A stretch of DNA of 64,000 nucleotides from Silene conica (lineage: Eukaryota > Streptophyta > Magnoliopsida > Caryophyllales > Caryophyllaceae), in NCBI GenBank assembly GCA_029255685.2, contig CM055317.2, forward strand, positions 19,104,501 through 19,168,500, read 5' to 3'. The position numbers were made by a program, and so were the translations under genes. Under the pieces are notes generated by a model. The model did not search any database, was not told where the DNA came from, and worked only from the letters and a program-made list of their open reading frames with translations. Within the stretch, counting starts at the first letter, position 1; the number at the start of each line of letters is the position of its first letter. Below, piece by piece: positions 1-10,541 of this stretch.

Positions 1-1244
1 TTGAAGAGGGCACACAGAATTGCGCATATTGAGACTGGGACCAAGTACAATAGATAATTTTTAAGTTAGAAACAAGGGAAATTTTTTTTAAAAAAATATT
101 GAAATTAATTTTTGGAATTTTTTTTATATTGTTACGCTATTTTTGTCCGCATTGTGTATCGTTAGATATTAAAATTCAATCGTCATATTTTACAATTTAA
201 TTTTTTTAATTTTTTATTAGAAGTATTTAATTAAATAATTTAATTTTATAATTCTTTTAATATAGTTCATATTTTATTAAGATTAATGCAACAATTAAAA
301 AGATGATTACGATTTTCGTAATATCATTGCTTATGTAAGTATCTTTTTTTAAGGGATTGTTATTTTTTAAATTTAGTACTGCCGTAACAATTATACATAT
401 TTTTCTATCGATTGTTGTAAATTGTTTGTATTTTATTGTAATTTATTATAATTATGTATTATTTATTATTTAGTGTAATAATGATTAGTAGTTATAAATC
501 GTTATCTAATAGTTATGTACGGATCAACATCCGACATTATATTTTCATATATACTTAATTATTAATATATATGTTGACGATATAAATATAATCGTTTACG
601 TAGAAATTATTGTTTTAGAAATAAATCACAATTAGAACGTAATATTTACATAACTAAAAAAACGGAGGTAGTTATTCGATAATTAGTTTAGTAAACAAAA
701 ATGCGGGTTTCACCATAACTGAATGAAAAAAAAATAATTAAATGTTTTATTAATTAGGTAGTTTCACCACAAATCATTAAATATTTTTGTATTAATATAG
801 ATAAAATAAGACTTCAATAATTACGATTTTTTTTCAAATCGAAAAATTCTAAATAGATTTTTAATGAAGCCATAATTAATTAGTAGAAGGATTATACATC
901 CGATGTACTACCACCAGTTTTATAGCTTTTGAGGATCATAATAATATTTTTGAGTTTTGTTTTTAAAATTATGATTATTGTTTACCAATTTCTTTGTTTT
1001 TAGGAAAAAAACTTATTCTTTTTTTCAAACTAAGTTTGTTTCTTTAAAAACTAACTTTATCATGCAATGAAACGAACATTTTTTTTTTAAGTTTTTATCA
1101 ACAAACCTAAAACAAAACAAAATTCTCATTGCAATTGCTCTAAATATTGTATTTGTAATTAGGGGTATTTTTGGTTGGTTATTTAAATTGGTAAAGATTT
1201 ATTTTCTAGATTTTTCTAAACACCTCTATCAATGATTCAATGTA
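1..1244. other. AT-rich sequence without a gene, partly paralogous to 39769-43735
   Basis: No supportable gene. Bases 1-50 resemble 39769-39810 (shared 'gggcaca.agaattg.gcat' core). Bases about 790-1244 resemble 43330-43735 at roughly 80% by eye, much lower than the near identity seen further right. The middle part (60-790) is AT-rich and has no counterpart in the window. I read this as the upstream flank of an older SPH duplication. Confidence 0.6.
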
Positions 1245-2087
1245 GGGAGGCGATAGAGATACACATTGTGTATGGAAAAACTCATACACGACCAACCACA
1301 TCGCGCCACGTGTATAACCATAGTTAATTTGCATGAGTTATTGCTACAGTATATTAGTAATTATACAAATGTAATTAAGTTCTTAATCACATGTTAGCAT
1401 AATTTAGGAATATTTGTTATTTTGTTAAGATTTTATTATGTTTTATACTACTAAGTTAATATTTTAAAAAAATATTTTATTATTTTTTGTATTTAGTTAA
1501 AATTTTAGAAATATTAATTAGTAATATTGTTGGAATGTTTTTTTAAATTAATATTCTAGAAAATATTTTTTTGAAATTTAATTAATTTACATAGTTTTTT
1601 TTAGTCTTTTATTAATATTCTGTTGACAATTATTTTCGAAATTAATTTTGGAAATTAATTTTGTAAATTAGTATTCTGCAAATTAATTTTTTTTGTATGT
1701 AATTAATTTAGACGTTTTTTTATTTTTGTATTTTATTAATACTCTTTTGGATATTATTTTTGTAAATTAATATTCTGGAAATTATATGTTTTTTAATTTT
1801 ATTTAATGGAGTCATTTTTTTATTAATATTTTGGAAATCACTTTTACGATTATTCTAATTTAATTAAAGACGACTTGCTAATTTTAAAAATTTTAAAAAC
1901 TTTTTTAGTTTTTATACAACATATTATTAATTAAATTAGACATATTGAATAATTTAATTAGGCCTTAAAACAAATTATTAATTAAATTAAACATACCAAA
2001 TTATATTTATATACTAACTAAAACAAAATTTAATAAAATACAAAATAAAAATAATCCATGTATTTTAATTAATTCGAAAAACACATA

Positions 2088-2176
2088 CTCCCTCCGTCCC
2101 AGTGATATGTTTATACTTCCTTTATTTTCCCTCACAAAATGAAAGAAGTGTAAACATCCCACGGGGACAAAGATAG
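2088..2176. mobile_element. Stowaway-like MITE, short and degenerate
   Basis: It starts CTCCCTCCGTCCCA directly after a TA dinucleotide (2086-2087) and ends in a diverged inverted copy followed by TA (2177-2178). The arms around GTTTATACTTCC and GAAGTGTAAAC are complementary, so the unit folds as a hairpin. The CTCCCTCCGT terminus and TA target are those of Stowaway (Tc1/mariner) MITEs. It lies inside the MULE, just left of the LINE. Confidence 0.75.
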
Positions 2177-2414
2177 TAGAATATTTTATTACTAACTAAA
2201 ACATTTTTTTTAAAAGACAATAATTCCAGAATAATAATTTCCAAAATAATAATTTTTACTAATAACTATTTTGATTTTATTTTATTTTTTAAAATTTAAA
2301 ATAAAAAAATACTATTATTCATTAATTACTAACTAGAAAAAATTTTGAAAATAAATTTCAAAATATTAATTGATTCTACTACATATTACAGAAGTATTTA
2401 TTGTATAAATAAAA

Positions 2415-5400
2415 TCAGCCATGCTATTTCTTATGCAGAAGTAGTGGGAGGTTCACCAAGGGTTTCTGAAGGGGAGATGGTTGACCCACCTGGGAATTTG
2501 TTTAATGGATAGTATTGGTAGCTGGAATGTGAGGGGAATGAATAAAATTACCAAACAGTTGGAAATAAAGAGGTTCTTGAATAATAATAGATTGGGACTG
2601 TTTGGGCTAGTAGAGACTAAAATAAAAAGGGTAGATGGTAAGCATATTTTGAATGTGTTTGGACAGCATTGGGATGGGGTGAATAATTTTTTATTTCATC
2701 CAGGAGGTAGAATCTGGCTTATTTGGCTGACAAATGTGTTTAAGGTCACAATTGATAGTATGGCTGATCAACATATTACTGCTAAGGTTCAGGAAATTGC
2801 ATCTGGGCATCAATTTCTGTTCACAGTGGTGTATGGCTCTTCTGAGGATGCTGAAAGAATGAACTTATGGACAGAACTTAAGAGAATTAAGGATGGGTGG
2901 AGTGGTCCTTGGTGTATTTGTGGTGATTTCAACAATTTGCTAGATTTTAATGAAAGGATTGGTAAACCTGTTATGTGGGCAAGCATTAAAGATTTCAGAG
3001 AGTGTGTTGATTACTGTGAAGTGGTGGATGTTAAGGCTCAAGGGGCCTTCTATACTTGGACTAACAAGCATGATCCTTCTTCAAGAGTGTTTTCTCGTTT
3101 GGATAGGTTTATGGTTAACACAGAATGGTTGAACAAATACCCTGATTGTTATGCTTTTTTTCCTCCTGAAGGGCTTTTTGACCACAATCCTTGCATATGT
3201 TATAGAAGGGTGCAGAGGATCCACAAGCCTCAATTCAAATATTTTAATATGTGGGGACAGGATAGGAATTTTAAGGCTCTTATTCTGCAGAATTGGAAGA
3301 AAAGAATAACAGGCTCATGGATGTACCAGGTTGTGACTAAACTCAAGGGGCTCAAATACCCTTTAAAGAGTCTAAACAAAAGCAGATTTTCAGATATTGA
3401 CAATGCTTATGGGCTTGCTAAGAGGCAATTAGAAGATATACAAATTCAACTTCAGACTGATACTAGCAACAGTGACCTGATTGCCAAGGAGATTATTGTA
3501 GGAAGAGAATTCAGAGAGATAGCTGAAGCTCATTGCAGTTTCATTAAACAGAAGTGTAAGGCTGAATGGCTTTGTGAAGGAGATGATAATACTAGATTTT
3601 TTCATAGCCATTTTAAGGCTAGAACTATGCAGAACAGAATTCTTCAAATTAAAAACCAGCAGGGGATATATCAGTCTGATCATAAAGGAATTGAGGATGC
3701 TTTCTTGGATTTCTATGAGCAGCTGTTAGGGTCTAGTACGGATGTCAACTCTGTCCATGTACCTACTGTGAGAGATGGGCCTTTAGTGTCTGATGCCCAC
3801 TGTAATATCCTGATGCAATCTATTTCTTATGAGGAGATTAGGCAGGTTATGTTCAGTATACCTCCTAACTCTCCTGTTCCTGATGGCTTTACAAGTCAGT
3901 TTTTTATTGATTCCTGGGATATAATTGGTAAGGATGTTTCTGAAGCTATCATGGATTTTTTTAAAACTGGAAAGCTCCTGAAGCAGGTTAATTCTACTAC
4001 TCTTACTTTGATTCCTAAGGTTACTAATCCTGAGAGTGTGGTAGAATATCGACCTATTGCTTGTTGCAATGTCATCTACAAATGCATCACTAAATTACTT
4101 TGCAATAGACTTGGTAAGGTCTTACCTGATATTATTAATAAGAGCCAGGGTGGGTTTGTTAAGGGGAGAAATATTGTGGAAAATGTTTTAATTTGTCAAG
4201 ACTTGGTTAGACTTTATAACAGGAAGGCTGCTTCTCCTCGTTGTCTTATCAAGATAGATCTTAGGAAGGCCTATGATTCGGTGGAATGGTCTTTTTTATA
4301 CCAGATGATGATTGCCCTCCAGTTTCCCCATGAGTTTATTCATTTGATCATGAGTTGTGTTACATCTCCTACTTATTCTATTCATGTTAATGGGAGCAAT
4401 TTTGGTTTCTTTAAAGGGAAAAGAGGACTTAGACAAGGGGATCCTCTCTCCCCTCTCCTCTTTGCAATTTGTATGGAATATCTCTCTCGTATTCTTACTA
4501 GTGTGGCTAAGCAGAATTCTTTCAAGTTTCATCCTATGTGTGGGCACATTCGGTTGAATGATCATCTTCTCTTTGCGGATGATTTACTTATGTTTTGTAA
4601 AGGGAATGCCAATTCCATTATGTGGCTTCTGAGAGCCTTTGCTACTTTCTCTGGAGCTTCTGGTCTGAGATTGAACAAGGACAAATCTGATATTTACTTC
4701 AATGGTGTGCCTCAAAGCGTTATGGATGACATTGTCAGCATCTCTGGGTTTAGGGTTGGTAATCTTCCTTTTAAATATCTTGGGGTGTCCATATCCTCTA
4801 AGAAGATATCTAAATTGGAGGGTCATAAACTGACTGAACGTATTGTTTGCAAAATTAGAAGCTTCGGTGCTAAACATCTTTCGTATGCTGGTAGGTTGAC
4901 TTTGGTTAGGAGTGTTCTATATACCCTTCATTCTTATTGGGCTTCCATCTTCTTAATTCCTATGGGCATTATGAGGAAGGTTGAAGCTATTTGTCGCAAC
5001 TATTTATGGGGTGGGTCTGATGTTTACATGCGTGCTCCTAGTGTTAGTTGGGAGAAATGTTGCTCCCCTAAGGATGAAGGAGGATTGGGTATTCTGAATG
5101 CTATTACTTTCAATAAAGCTCTCATTGGAAAGTATACATATTGGCTTGCATCAAAGAAAGACCACTTATGGGTCAAGTGGGTGAACCATGTTTATATGAA
5201 ACATACTAATTGGACTGATTATTCTGCCCCTATTGATTGTAGCTGGTCTTGGAAGAAGATAGTGGAGATAAAGGAGGTGTTAAAACAAGGGTATGTTGAT
5301 GATAGTTGGATTAGTAATCCTGGTGGGTATAATGCAGCATCTGGTTATAACTGGCTTCGTCAACAGAATCCTAAAGTTCCTTGGAGGTTCTTGTGTTGGA

Positions 5401-5973
5401 ATGCAGTTAACATTCCTAAAATGGCTTTTATTTTTTGGGTTGCTCAACATCAGAGGCTTTACACTCTGGACAGGATTGCGCGGATGGGGTTTAGTGGTGA
5501 GAAAACTTGCTACTTATGTGGCTCTTGTGATGAATCCCATAGCCATTTATTTGGCCAGTGTGAGTTTTATAAGAAATGTATGAATGTATTGCAATGTAAA
5601 CTGGGGATTAAGATCAATGATCTTGATATTGTTAAGTGGTACTCCAAGATCAGAGGTAGAACAGGTCTTCAGAGAACAGTGATTGGAGCTTGTGTTGTTG
5701 GAGTGATCTACTCGGTTTGGATGGCGAGGAACAAAGCGAAGTTTGATCATATGGTTCCCTTACCTGTTGGAGTCGTGACTAAATTGTGCCAGGAAGTGAA
5801 GACTCGCTGGATGCACAGGAATAGGAAAGTTATAACTTCATCAGAGCAAGCTTGGATAGACAAGTTGTAACTTTTTATTTGATGGCTATGTAACTCGAAC
5901 TCGGACTGTTTTGGCTGTACTCCTTATTCTTTGATTCTTAATATACTTACCTTTTACCCAAAAAAAAAAAAAA
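2415..5973 (+). mobile_element. L1-type LINE retrotransposon, ORF1 missing, poly(A) tail present
   Basis: A non-LTR retrotransposon whose ORF2 fills nearly the whole insertion and which ends in an A-tract at 5960-5973. A full plant L1 carries an ORF1 (RNA-binding, gag-like) ahead of ORF2; here only about 65 bp lie between the probable 5' boundary and the ORF2 start. That stretch reads in frame as a short peptide beginning near 'SYAEVVGGSP', possibly a relic of ORF1. Possible degenerate target duplications are ttgtataaataaaat (2401-2415) and the related ttgttaagagaataaaat starting at 5974; the match is imperfect, so the left boundary is approximate. Confidence 0.75.
2481..5870 (+). CDS. LINE ORF2 protein: endonuclease and reverse transcriptase, 1129 aa, open
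   Basis: Encodes the enzyme that nicks target DNA and copies the LINE RNA there. The N-terminal apurinic-type endonuclease spans about residues 10-240: SWNVRGMN at 14-21, the acidic residue of LVETK at 45, GDFNN at 148-152, TWTN at 192-195 and the DHNP end motif at 234-237. Reverse transcriptase lies at about 500-770: KIDLRKAYDSVEW at 591-603, RGLRQGDPLSPLLF at 648-661 and the catalytic FADD at 698-701. A C-terminal zf-RVT type segment carries CYLCGSC and HLFGQC. No RNase H domain is seen. There is no internal stop or frameshift over 3.4 kb, unlike every other long transposon frame here, so this is a recent insertion. The start was chosen because the endonuclease begins a few residues downstream. 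ORF1 is absent, so mobility would need a partner. Confidence 0.93.
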   Translation: MTHLGICLMDSIGSWNVRGMNKITKQLEIKRFLNNNRLGLFGLVETKIKRVDGKHILNVFGQHWDGVNNFLFHPGGRIWLIWLTNVFKVTIDSMADQHITAKVQEIASGHQFLFTVVYGSSEDAERMNLWTELKRIKDGWSGPWCICGDFNNLLDFNERIGKPVMWASIKDFRECVDYCEVVDVKAQGAFYTWTNKHDPSSRVFSRLDRFMVNTEWLNKYPDCYAFFPPEGLFDHNPCICYRRVQRIHKPQFKYFNMWGQDRNFKALILQNWKKRITGSWMYQVVTKLKGLKYPLKSLNKSRFSDIDNAYGLAKRQLEDIQIQLQTDTSNSDLIAKEIIVGREFREIAEAHCSFIKQKCKAEWLCEGDDNTRFFHSHFKARTMQNRILQIKNQQGIYQSDHKGIEDAFLDFYEQLLGSSTDVNSVHVPTVRDGPLVSDAHCNILMQSISYEEIRQVMFSIPPNSPVPDGFTSQFFIDSWDIIGKDVSEAIMDFFKTGKLLKQVNSTTLTLIPKVTNPESVVEYRPIACCNVIYKCITKLLCNRLGKVLPDIINKSQGGFVKGRNIVENVLICQDLVRLYNRKAASPRCLIKIDLRKAYDSVEWSFLYQMMIALQFPHEFIHLIMSCVTSPTYSIHVNGSNFGFFKGKRGLRQGDPLSPLLFAICMEYLSRILTSVAKQNSFKFHPMCGHIRLNDHLLFADDLLMFCKGNANSIMWLLRAFATFSGASGLRLNKDKSDIYFNGVPQSVMDDIVSISGFRVGNLPFKYLGVSISSKKISKLEGHKLTERIVCKIRSFGAKHLSYAGRLTLVRSVLYTLHSYWASIFLIPMGIMRKVEAICRNYLWGGSDVYMRAPSVSWEKCCSPKDEGGLGILNAITFNKALIGKYTYWLASKKDHLWVKWVNHVYMKHTNWTDYSAPIDCSWSWKKIVEIKEVLKQGYVDDSWISNPGGYNAASGYNWLRQQNPKVPWRFLCWNAVNIPKMAFIFWVAQHQRLYTLDRIARMGFSGEKTCYLCGSCDESHSHLFGQCEFYKKCMNVLQCKLGIKINDLDIVKWYSKIRGRTGLQRTVIGACVVGVIYSVWMARNKAKFDHMVPLPVGVVTKLCQEVKTRWMHRNRKVITSSEQAWIDKL

Positions 5974-6326
5974 TTGTTAAGAGAATAAAATTTAAACAAA
6001 ATAACAAACTTTCCTAAATTAATGTTAACTATATGTGAACTAGACTTGTAAAATTAATTAACTACCCTAAAACTAACTAATGTGGTTTAAGTTGAATTAT
6101 CTACGTGGCACGACGTGATTGATCATATATGAAATTTTCCACACACAATGTGAATCTGTAGGCTTTTCCTTCAAAGTATATAGATATATGATAAAATACG
6201 ATAACGTCATTTCATCGTTGTCAACAAAAAAATTAATTCTTTCGTACTACATTAATTAAGCAACAAATTAAAGTGCATTACGTCACATTAATGGTATGAC
6301 CATTACTACATTCTCAGGTAATCCTT

Positions 6327-6335
6327 CTATATAAG
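6327..6335 (+). promoter_or_regulatory. TATA box of the truncated SPH gene
   Basis: ctatataag, 82 bp before the ATG at 6417, is kept in the paralogous promoter at 43879-43887 at the same spacing. Confidence 0.6.
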
Positions 6336-6416
6336 ACTCCTTGTACTTAGCAAACATTCATCATTCTGAAAAACAATTTATCATTTTCATTTTACACCAG
6401 TTCAGAAGTTCAAAAA

Positions 6417-6758
6417 ATGTTGAAAATTTGCATTCTTTCGTTCATAATTATCCATCTTGTAGGATTCCCACAAGTTGCAAGTTTTAGTGTCGTAAAACAA
6501 GTTCATTACAACGTTAGTATTGGTAATGGATTGAATAACACAAATAGACTAATGGTGCACTGCAAAGACGGTAATGGAGATCTAGGGCTTCATGCAATTC
6601 CATTAGGTGGTAATTTTTCATGGACATTTAAAACACATTGGCTTCTCAAAAGGCTTTACTTTTGTGGGCTCACATGGAATAAATTTGGTCGTAAAACATT
6701 TGATGCATTTCGTGATGAATTAGATTTTGTTGATCCCAAATGTGGTGGATTTGTATAA
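6417..6758 (+). pseudogene. S-protein homologue (plant self-incompatibility S1 family), truncated by a 38-bp deletion
   Basis: The reading frame gives 113 residues: a signal peptide (about 1-22, hydrophobic ILSFIIIHLVGF) and most of the S1-type domain, with cysteines at 49, 83 and 109. Compared with the copy at 43970, 38 bp are missing after the KCGG codons, which shifts the frame and stops translation two residues later (KCGGFV). The lost part holds the fourth cysteine (RHCFW) and the conserved C-terminal strand with its DGIYLYN block. The sequence after the deletion is still present. SPH proteins are small secreted beta-sandwich proteins with two disulfides, so this product would be unlikely to fold. 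From codon 28 to the deletion the two copies are identical. Confidence 0.88.
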
Positions 6759-7419
6759 CATATACAAAGGCCATTATTACAAACAATTTGGTTGGGATAA
6801 ATATTAAATATGCATTGTAATCGCGAGTATATAACTCGTAAAGTATAAATAAACTCTTTATCTTTGTAATAAGGTACAAATTTGTATCTTATTAAAAATC
6901 TTATTATATAATTTCATGTGTTAAAAGTAAGTTTTATTTTATTCTAATGTATTTATCTTTACTTTTGTCTTTCCTATAAGAGTAAAGAGTTTCAATATCT
7001 CCAATTATATTTGAAACTAAAAAGACGATCAACGTTGCTTTGATAAATATTTGGTGTTTGATTTTGACTAATGTCAAGTTTTGTTTAAAATCTCGAAATT
7101 GTGTTAGATATTTAAATGTATTGAAGATTAATTTTGGTCTAAACATAAAAAGTGGAGCATATAGGAACCTTTTGTATCTATTGAAGGATTTAGCATGAAC
7201 CGTACGCTAATAACCGAATATGTTTTTGTTTGGTATTTGGTCTTCAAAATTCATCTTGTTGAATTGTACAATTAATTGATAAATACTCCATAGTAATTAA
7301 TACTGATACTTATTTTTTTTTGTTAAATTTAAACTGATTTACAACTGAACAATTTAACGATAAAAACTTAAATTTTAACAAATCATCAAGGCCAATTGAA
7401 TTAGTTTCAGCTAAACAAA
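6759..7419. other. SPH 3' flank, no further gene
   Basis: Contains the SPH 3' untranslated region with AATAAA-type signals (around 6845-6855) and AT-rich spacer. It is collinear with 44399-45000 with a few substitutions per hundred bases. Reading frames here are short and not conserved in protein character. Confidence 0.6.
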
Positions 7420-7720
7420 TAAAGAGACCGATTTTATTGACAACTGGTTTTTTAAAGTTAAAATAAAAAGACCGGTTTTAATTTGCAAGCGGTTTCTTAT
7501 GTAGAAAGTAAAGAGACCAGTTTTAACCATAACAGATCTCTTACAAAAAGAGCAAAGACACCGATTATTAGTGGAAACAGATCGATCTCTATATAATCAA
7601 CAAAGAAACCACCCATTCCACCGGTTTCTTAGGCTAAGAATCCTGTGAGATATAGACCGGTTATAAACTGGTTTCTTATGTCATTTTTAACCGGTTTCTT
7701 ATGCATTTTTTGTAGTAGTG
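7420..7720. mobile_element. CACTA-type transposon end fragment
   Basis: Ends in TTTTTTGTAGTAGTG, the complement of a CACTACTAC terminus, preceded by repeated GACCGGTTT and CGGTTTCTTATG motifs in both orientations, as in CACTA subterminal regions. No opposite CACTA end was found, so this is one end only. The same fragment occurs at about 45000-45301, so it predates the duplication. Confidence 0.6.
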
Positions 7721-8164
7721 TATTGAAGACTTTTTCGAAAATGATGTGCAAAAGTTAACCCCGCTAAAGTACGAAAATCAAACAATTGAATGAAACTAAA
7801 GAATACTACGATCAACCATCAATTTGATTAACAAATCATAATCAATCAGTAAAAATTAGGGCTCTTATACCTAACCCTTCAAAAGAGGGTTAGTAAACGT
7901 AGTTGACATTTTTACATAAAAAGACGAAAATGCCCTTGGGTATTTTGTGAACACTTTCTCCCTCTAGGACTTTCCTTTGAAATTCATGAAAAACCCGATA
8001 AAATAAAACCACAAAAATTATCTAAACTCGCAAATTTTCATGCCGGAGTCAAATTTAACACATTTTTCGGTTAATTAACAACTTTTTAACATCGTTTGTT
8101 AATTAATTGTGATTAATTATAGTTTCGGGTTAATTTAGTGGTAGATTTCGATAATTTTAATGCA

Positions 8165-8495
8165 TTGCGGAAGGATGACGACAGTCATCATCTATCCATG
8201 GATGGATGGATGAATTTCTTCATCTTCACCATGGGCAGGACGAAGATATTCATCATCCATACATGGTTGGATGATAAATGTCTTCATCTCCACCATGGAT
8301 AGACTATGAATGTCTTAGGCTTGTCCATGGTGGGGTTGAGGACATTCATCATTCAACCATGGAGGAATGATGAATGTCTTTATCCCCGCCATGGACTGGA
8401 CGAAGACATTCATTGTCTGTCCATGGTGGATATGAAAACATTCATCATCCAGGTGGAGATGAAGACATTCATCATCTCCTCCATGAAGACACTTC
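8165..8495. repeat. CCATGG-centred inverted minisatellite, left array
   Basis: Repeats of roughly 30-40 bp that alternate CATTCATCATCCA with its complement TGGATGATGAATG around CCATGG cores, so successive units can pair with each other. The same array lies at about 45776-46092. A related array near the other end of the element uses AACGTTCATCCATGG. Confidence 0.7.
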
Positions 8496-8654
8496 AATTT
8501 TTCTTTAAAAACGTTTATTTTCTCCTATTTTACGTAATTTATTACTTTTTCTTCGGTTTAACGTAATGTATTATGTTTAATCTAAAATTATATGCTAACA
8601 AATAATTTTTTTTGCATTGAATAGGATTCGTTCGAGTATTGGCACACTTCGATG

Positions 8655-8815
8655 GGTTTAGAGTTTAGGGTTTTCAGGTTTTAGGGTTTAGGGTTGTAGG
8701 GTTTTAGGGGTTTAGGGTTTTCGGGTTTTAAGATTTTAGGGTTTTGGGTTTTAGGGTTTTAGGGTTTAGGGTGTTAAGGTGTTAGGGCTTAGGGTTATCG
8801 GTTTAGTGTAGGGTT
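8655..8815 (+). repeat. Interstitial telomere-like repeats
   Basis: Degenerate tandem TTTAGGG units (TTTAGGGTTT, TTTTAGGGTTTTGGG and similar), the plant telomere motif, about 160 bp. The orthologous block at 46253-46395 differs by a few indels. Confidence 0.75.
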
Positions 8816-9262
8816 TAATTTAAATTGTAATCGTTTGAATTTGAATTGTAACCGTTTTAATTTGAATTGTTACCGTTTTTATTTGAAAATGTAACCGTTG
8901 TAATTCGAAAAAGTTGTCGTTATTATTCAAAAAAGTAGCCGTTATTATTTAGCTATAAATACAAGTAAATCTTTATGTAGCTCCATTCATATCAAGTTCA
9001 CATCAACTTAATTCAAAAACAAAAGCATGACAATTAATGCTCAAGTAATGATTGGTTCAACAAAAAATCGATTACCGTGTTTTCAAGTTACCAAAGTTAG
9101 TCAACCGCCTTGAGTTAGTCATACCACGTGTTATGGTGTGGAACATGCTAGAACAACCTTCAATTGACATGCCTTTTCTATGGTTTTAATTAAGTCGTAT
9201 TAGGTTGTTTTTATTTAACTTCTAACTTTTGTACGATTTTAATTCTAATTTTCTTCTCAAAC

Positions 9263-9575
9263 CAACAACTACAACAACTAAAACAATCCATAAAAACAAC
9301 TAAAATGAAAAGGCAACAAACTAACAGAAATTCGTCCTAAAACAACTATAACAACTAAAATAATCCATAAAAACAACTAAAATGAAAAAACAACAAACCA
9401 ACAAAAATCCGTCCTAAAACAACTACAACAACTAAAACAATCCAAAAAATAACTAAAATGAAAAAACAACAAACTAACAGAAATCCGTCCTAAAAAACTA
9501 CAACAATTGAAACAATCCATAAAAACAACTAAAATGAAAAGGCAACAAACTAACATAAAACCGTCCTAAAAACAA
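9263..9575. repeat. Four tandem copies of a 76-77-bp unit
   Basis: Each unit runs from caactacaacaactaaaac through aaaatgaaaa(gg/aa)caac to a gtcctaaaa end. The array repeats at about 46818-47135 in copy 2. It is A/C-rich on this strand with no coding potential. Confidence 0.75.
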
Positions 9576-9884
9576 ATTAAAATATACGGATGTGACCGTG
9601 GTAAAGGCGGTGGCAACTGTCTTGAAGCTTGAGCGACCGCACGACGCTTAGAAGATGTCACATTCCGACTAAGGGTCCGATCCTGCATTTTCATAACAGC
9701 TGCCGCTCTACGATCTAACTCTCTATCTTTTTCACTATTCATCTGCATTAAACAAATTAAAAAGATCAAAAACATATTAAAAAACAAACAATTGAATTAA
9801 ACATTACAAATTTTACGTTGACTTCAATTCAATTAAACATAAAAACCTAATCAATATCAAAAAAATATTAACTCTCTAACGTTT

Positions 9885-10306
9885 AATTAATTTTTTTTAG
9901 AAGTTAAACATTTAATCAGATAAATTTCATCGAATATCATTTTATTCGATAAATTTTATCGAATATCAAGTTATTCGATAAATTTCATAAAAATTCGTAA
10001 TCAACAAGTAAATAAATTAAGAATATTATAAAACTACCAAATAAATGAATTTACACTATTGAACTGGTTAAATTAATGCAAATTATCGAATATCAAAGAC
10101 AATTTCTAATTATTTTTTTCAAAATTAAACATTAAATTGGATAAATTTCATCGAATATCATGTTATTCGATAAATTTAATCGAATATCAAGTTAATCGAT
10201 ATATTTCATAAAAATTCGTAATTAAACAAGTAAAGAAATTAAGAAAATTATGATATAAATGATTTTACACTTTTAAACCGGTTACATTAATGCAAATTAT
10301 CGATTT
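9885..10306. repeat. Two tandem copies of a roughly 200-bp AT-rich unit
   Basis: Units at about 9885-10088 and 10107-10306 share tttcatcgaatatcat, attcgataaattt, aattcgtaat and aatgcaaattatcga in the same order. The equivalent pair in copy 2 lies at about 47445-47871. Confidence 0.65.
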
Positions 10307-10335
10307 CCATAAAATATTAAAAAAAAATGTACGTA

Positions 10336-10541
10336 CCATGAACGAACGTTGAACATCAACGTGAATCCCATGGACAGACGTTGACATTCAACGTTCGTCC
10401 CGTGGATGAACGAAGAACTGGGCTGGGGCTGCCATGGATGGACGAAGAACTGGGCTGGGACTGCCATGGATGGACGAACATATGCAACGTTCACCCATGA
10501 TTGGACGAAGAATGCCAACGTTCAGCCATGGAGCAGACGTC
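10336..10541. repeat. CCATGG minisatellite, right array
   Basis: Repeats of about 35 bp such as ccatggatggacgaagaact and caacgttc.tccatgg, related to the left array. The CACTA MITE interrupts it; a last unit continues at 11081-11125. Confidence 0.65.

Larger units (their letters stand above)
1245..6169. mobile_element. Mutator-like (MULE) element with long TIRs, non-autonomous, carrying a LINE
   Basis: The two ends are inverted copies over about 80 bp: left 1245-1325 and right 6090-6169 share the CACATTGTGT.TGGAAAA core and a CGCGCCACGT/CGTGCCACGT block. Flanking 9-bp direct repeats ttcaatgta (1236-1244) and ttcaaagta (6170-6178) differ at one base. The corresponding place in the paralogous flank, near 43735, is uninterrupted, so it serves as an empty site. 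No transposase is encoded; the only long reading frame belongs to a LINE inserted inside. Long TIRs with 9-bp target duplication are typical of Mutator-like elements; the family assignment is inference. Confidence 0.8.

Noticed and set aside
8160-8500. CRISPR-like array
   Set aside because: Repeats alternate in orientation, vary in length and lack unique spacers; this is a minisatellite in plant DNA.
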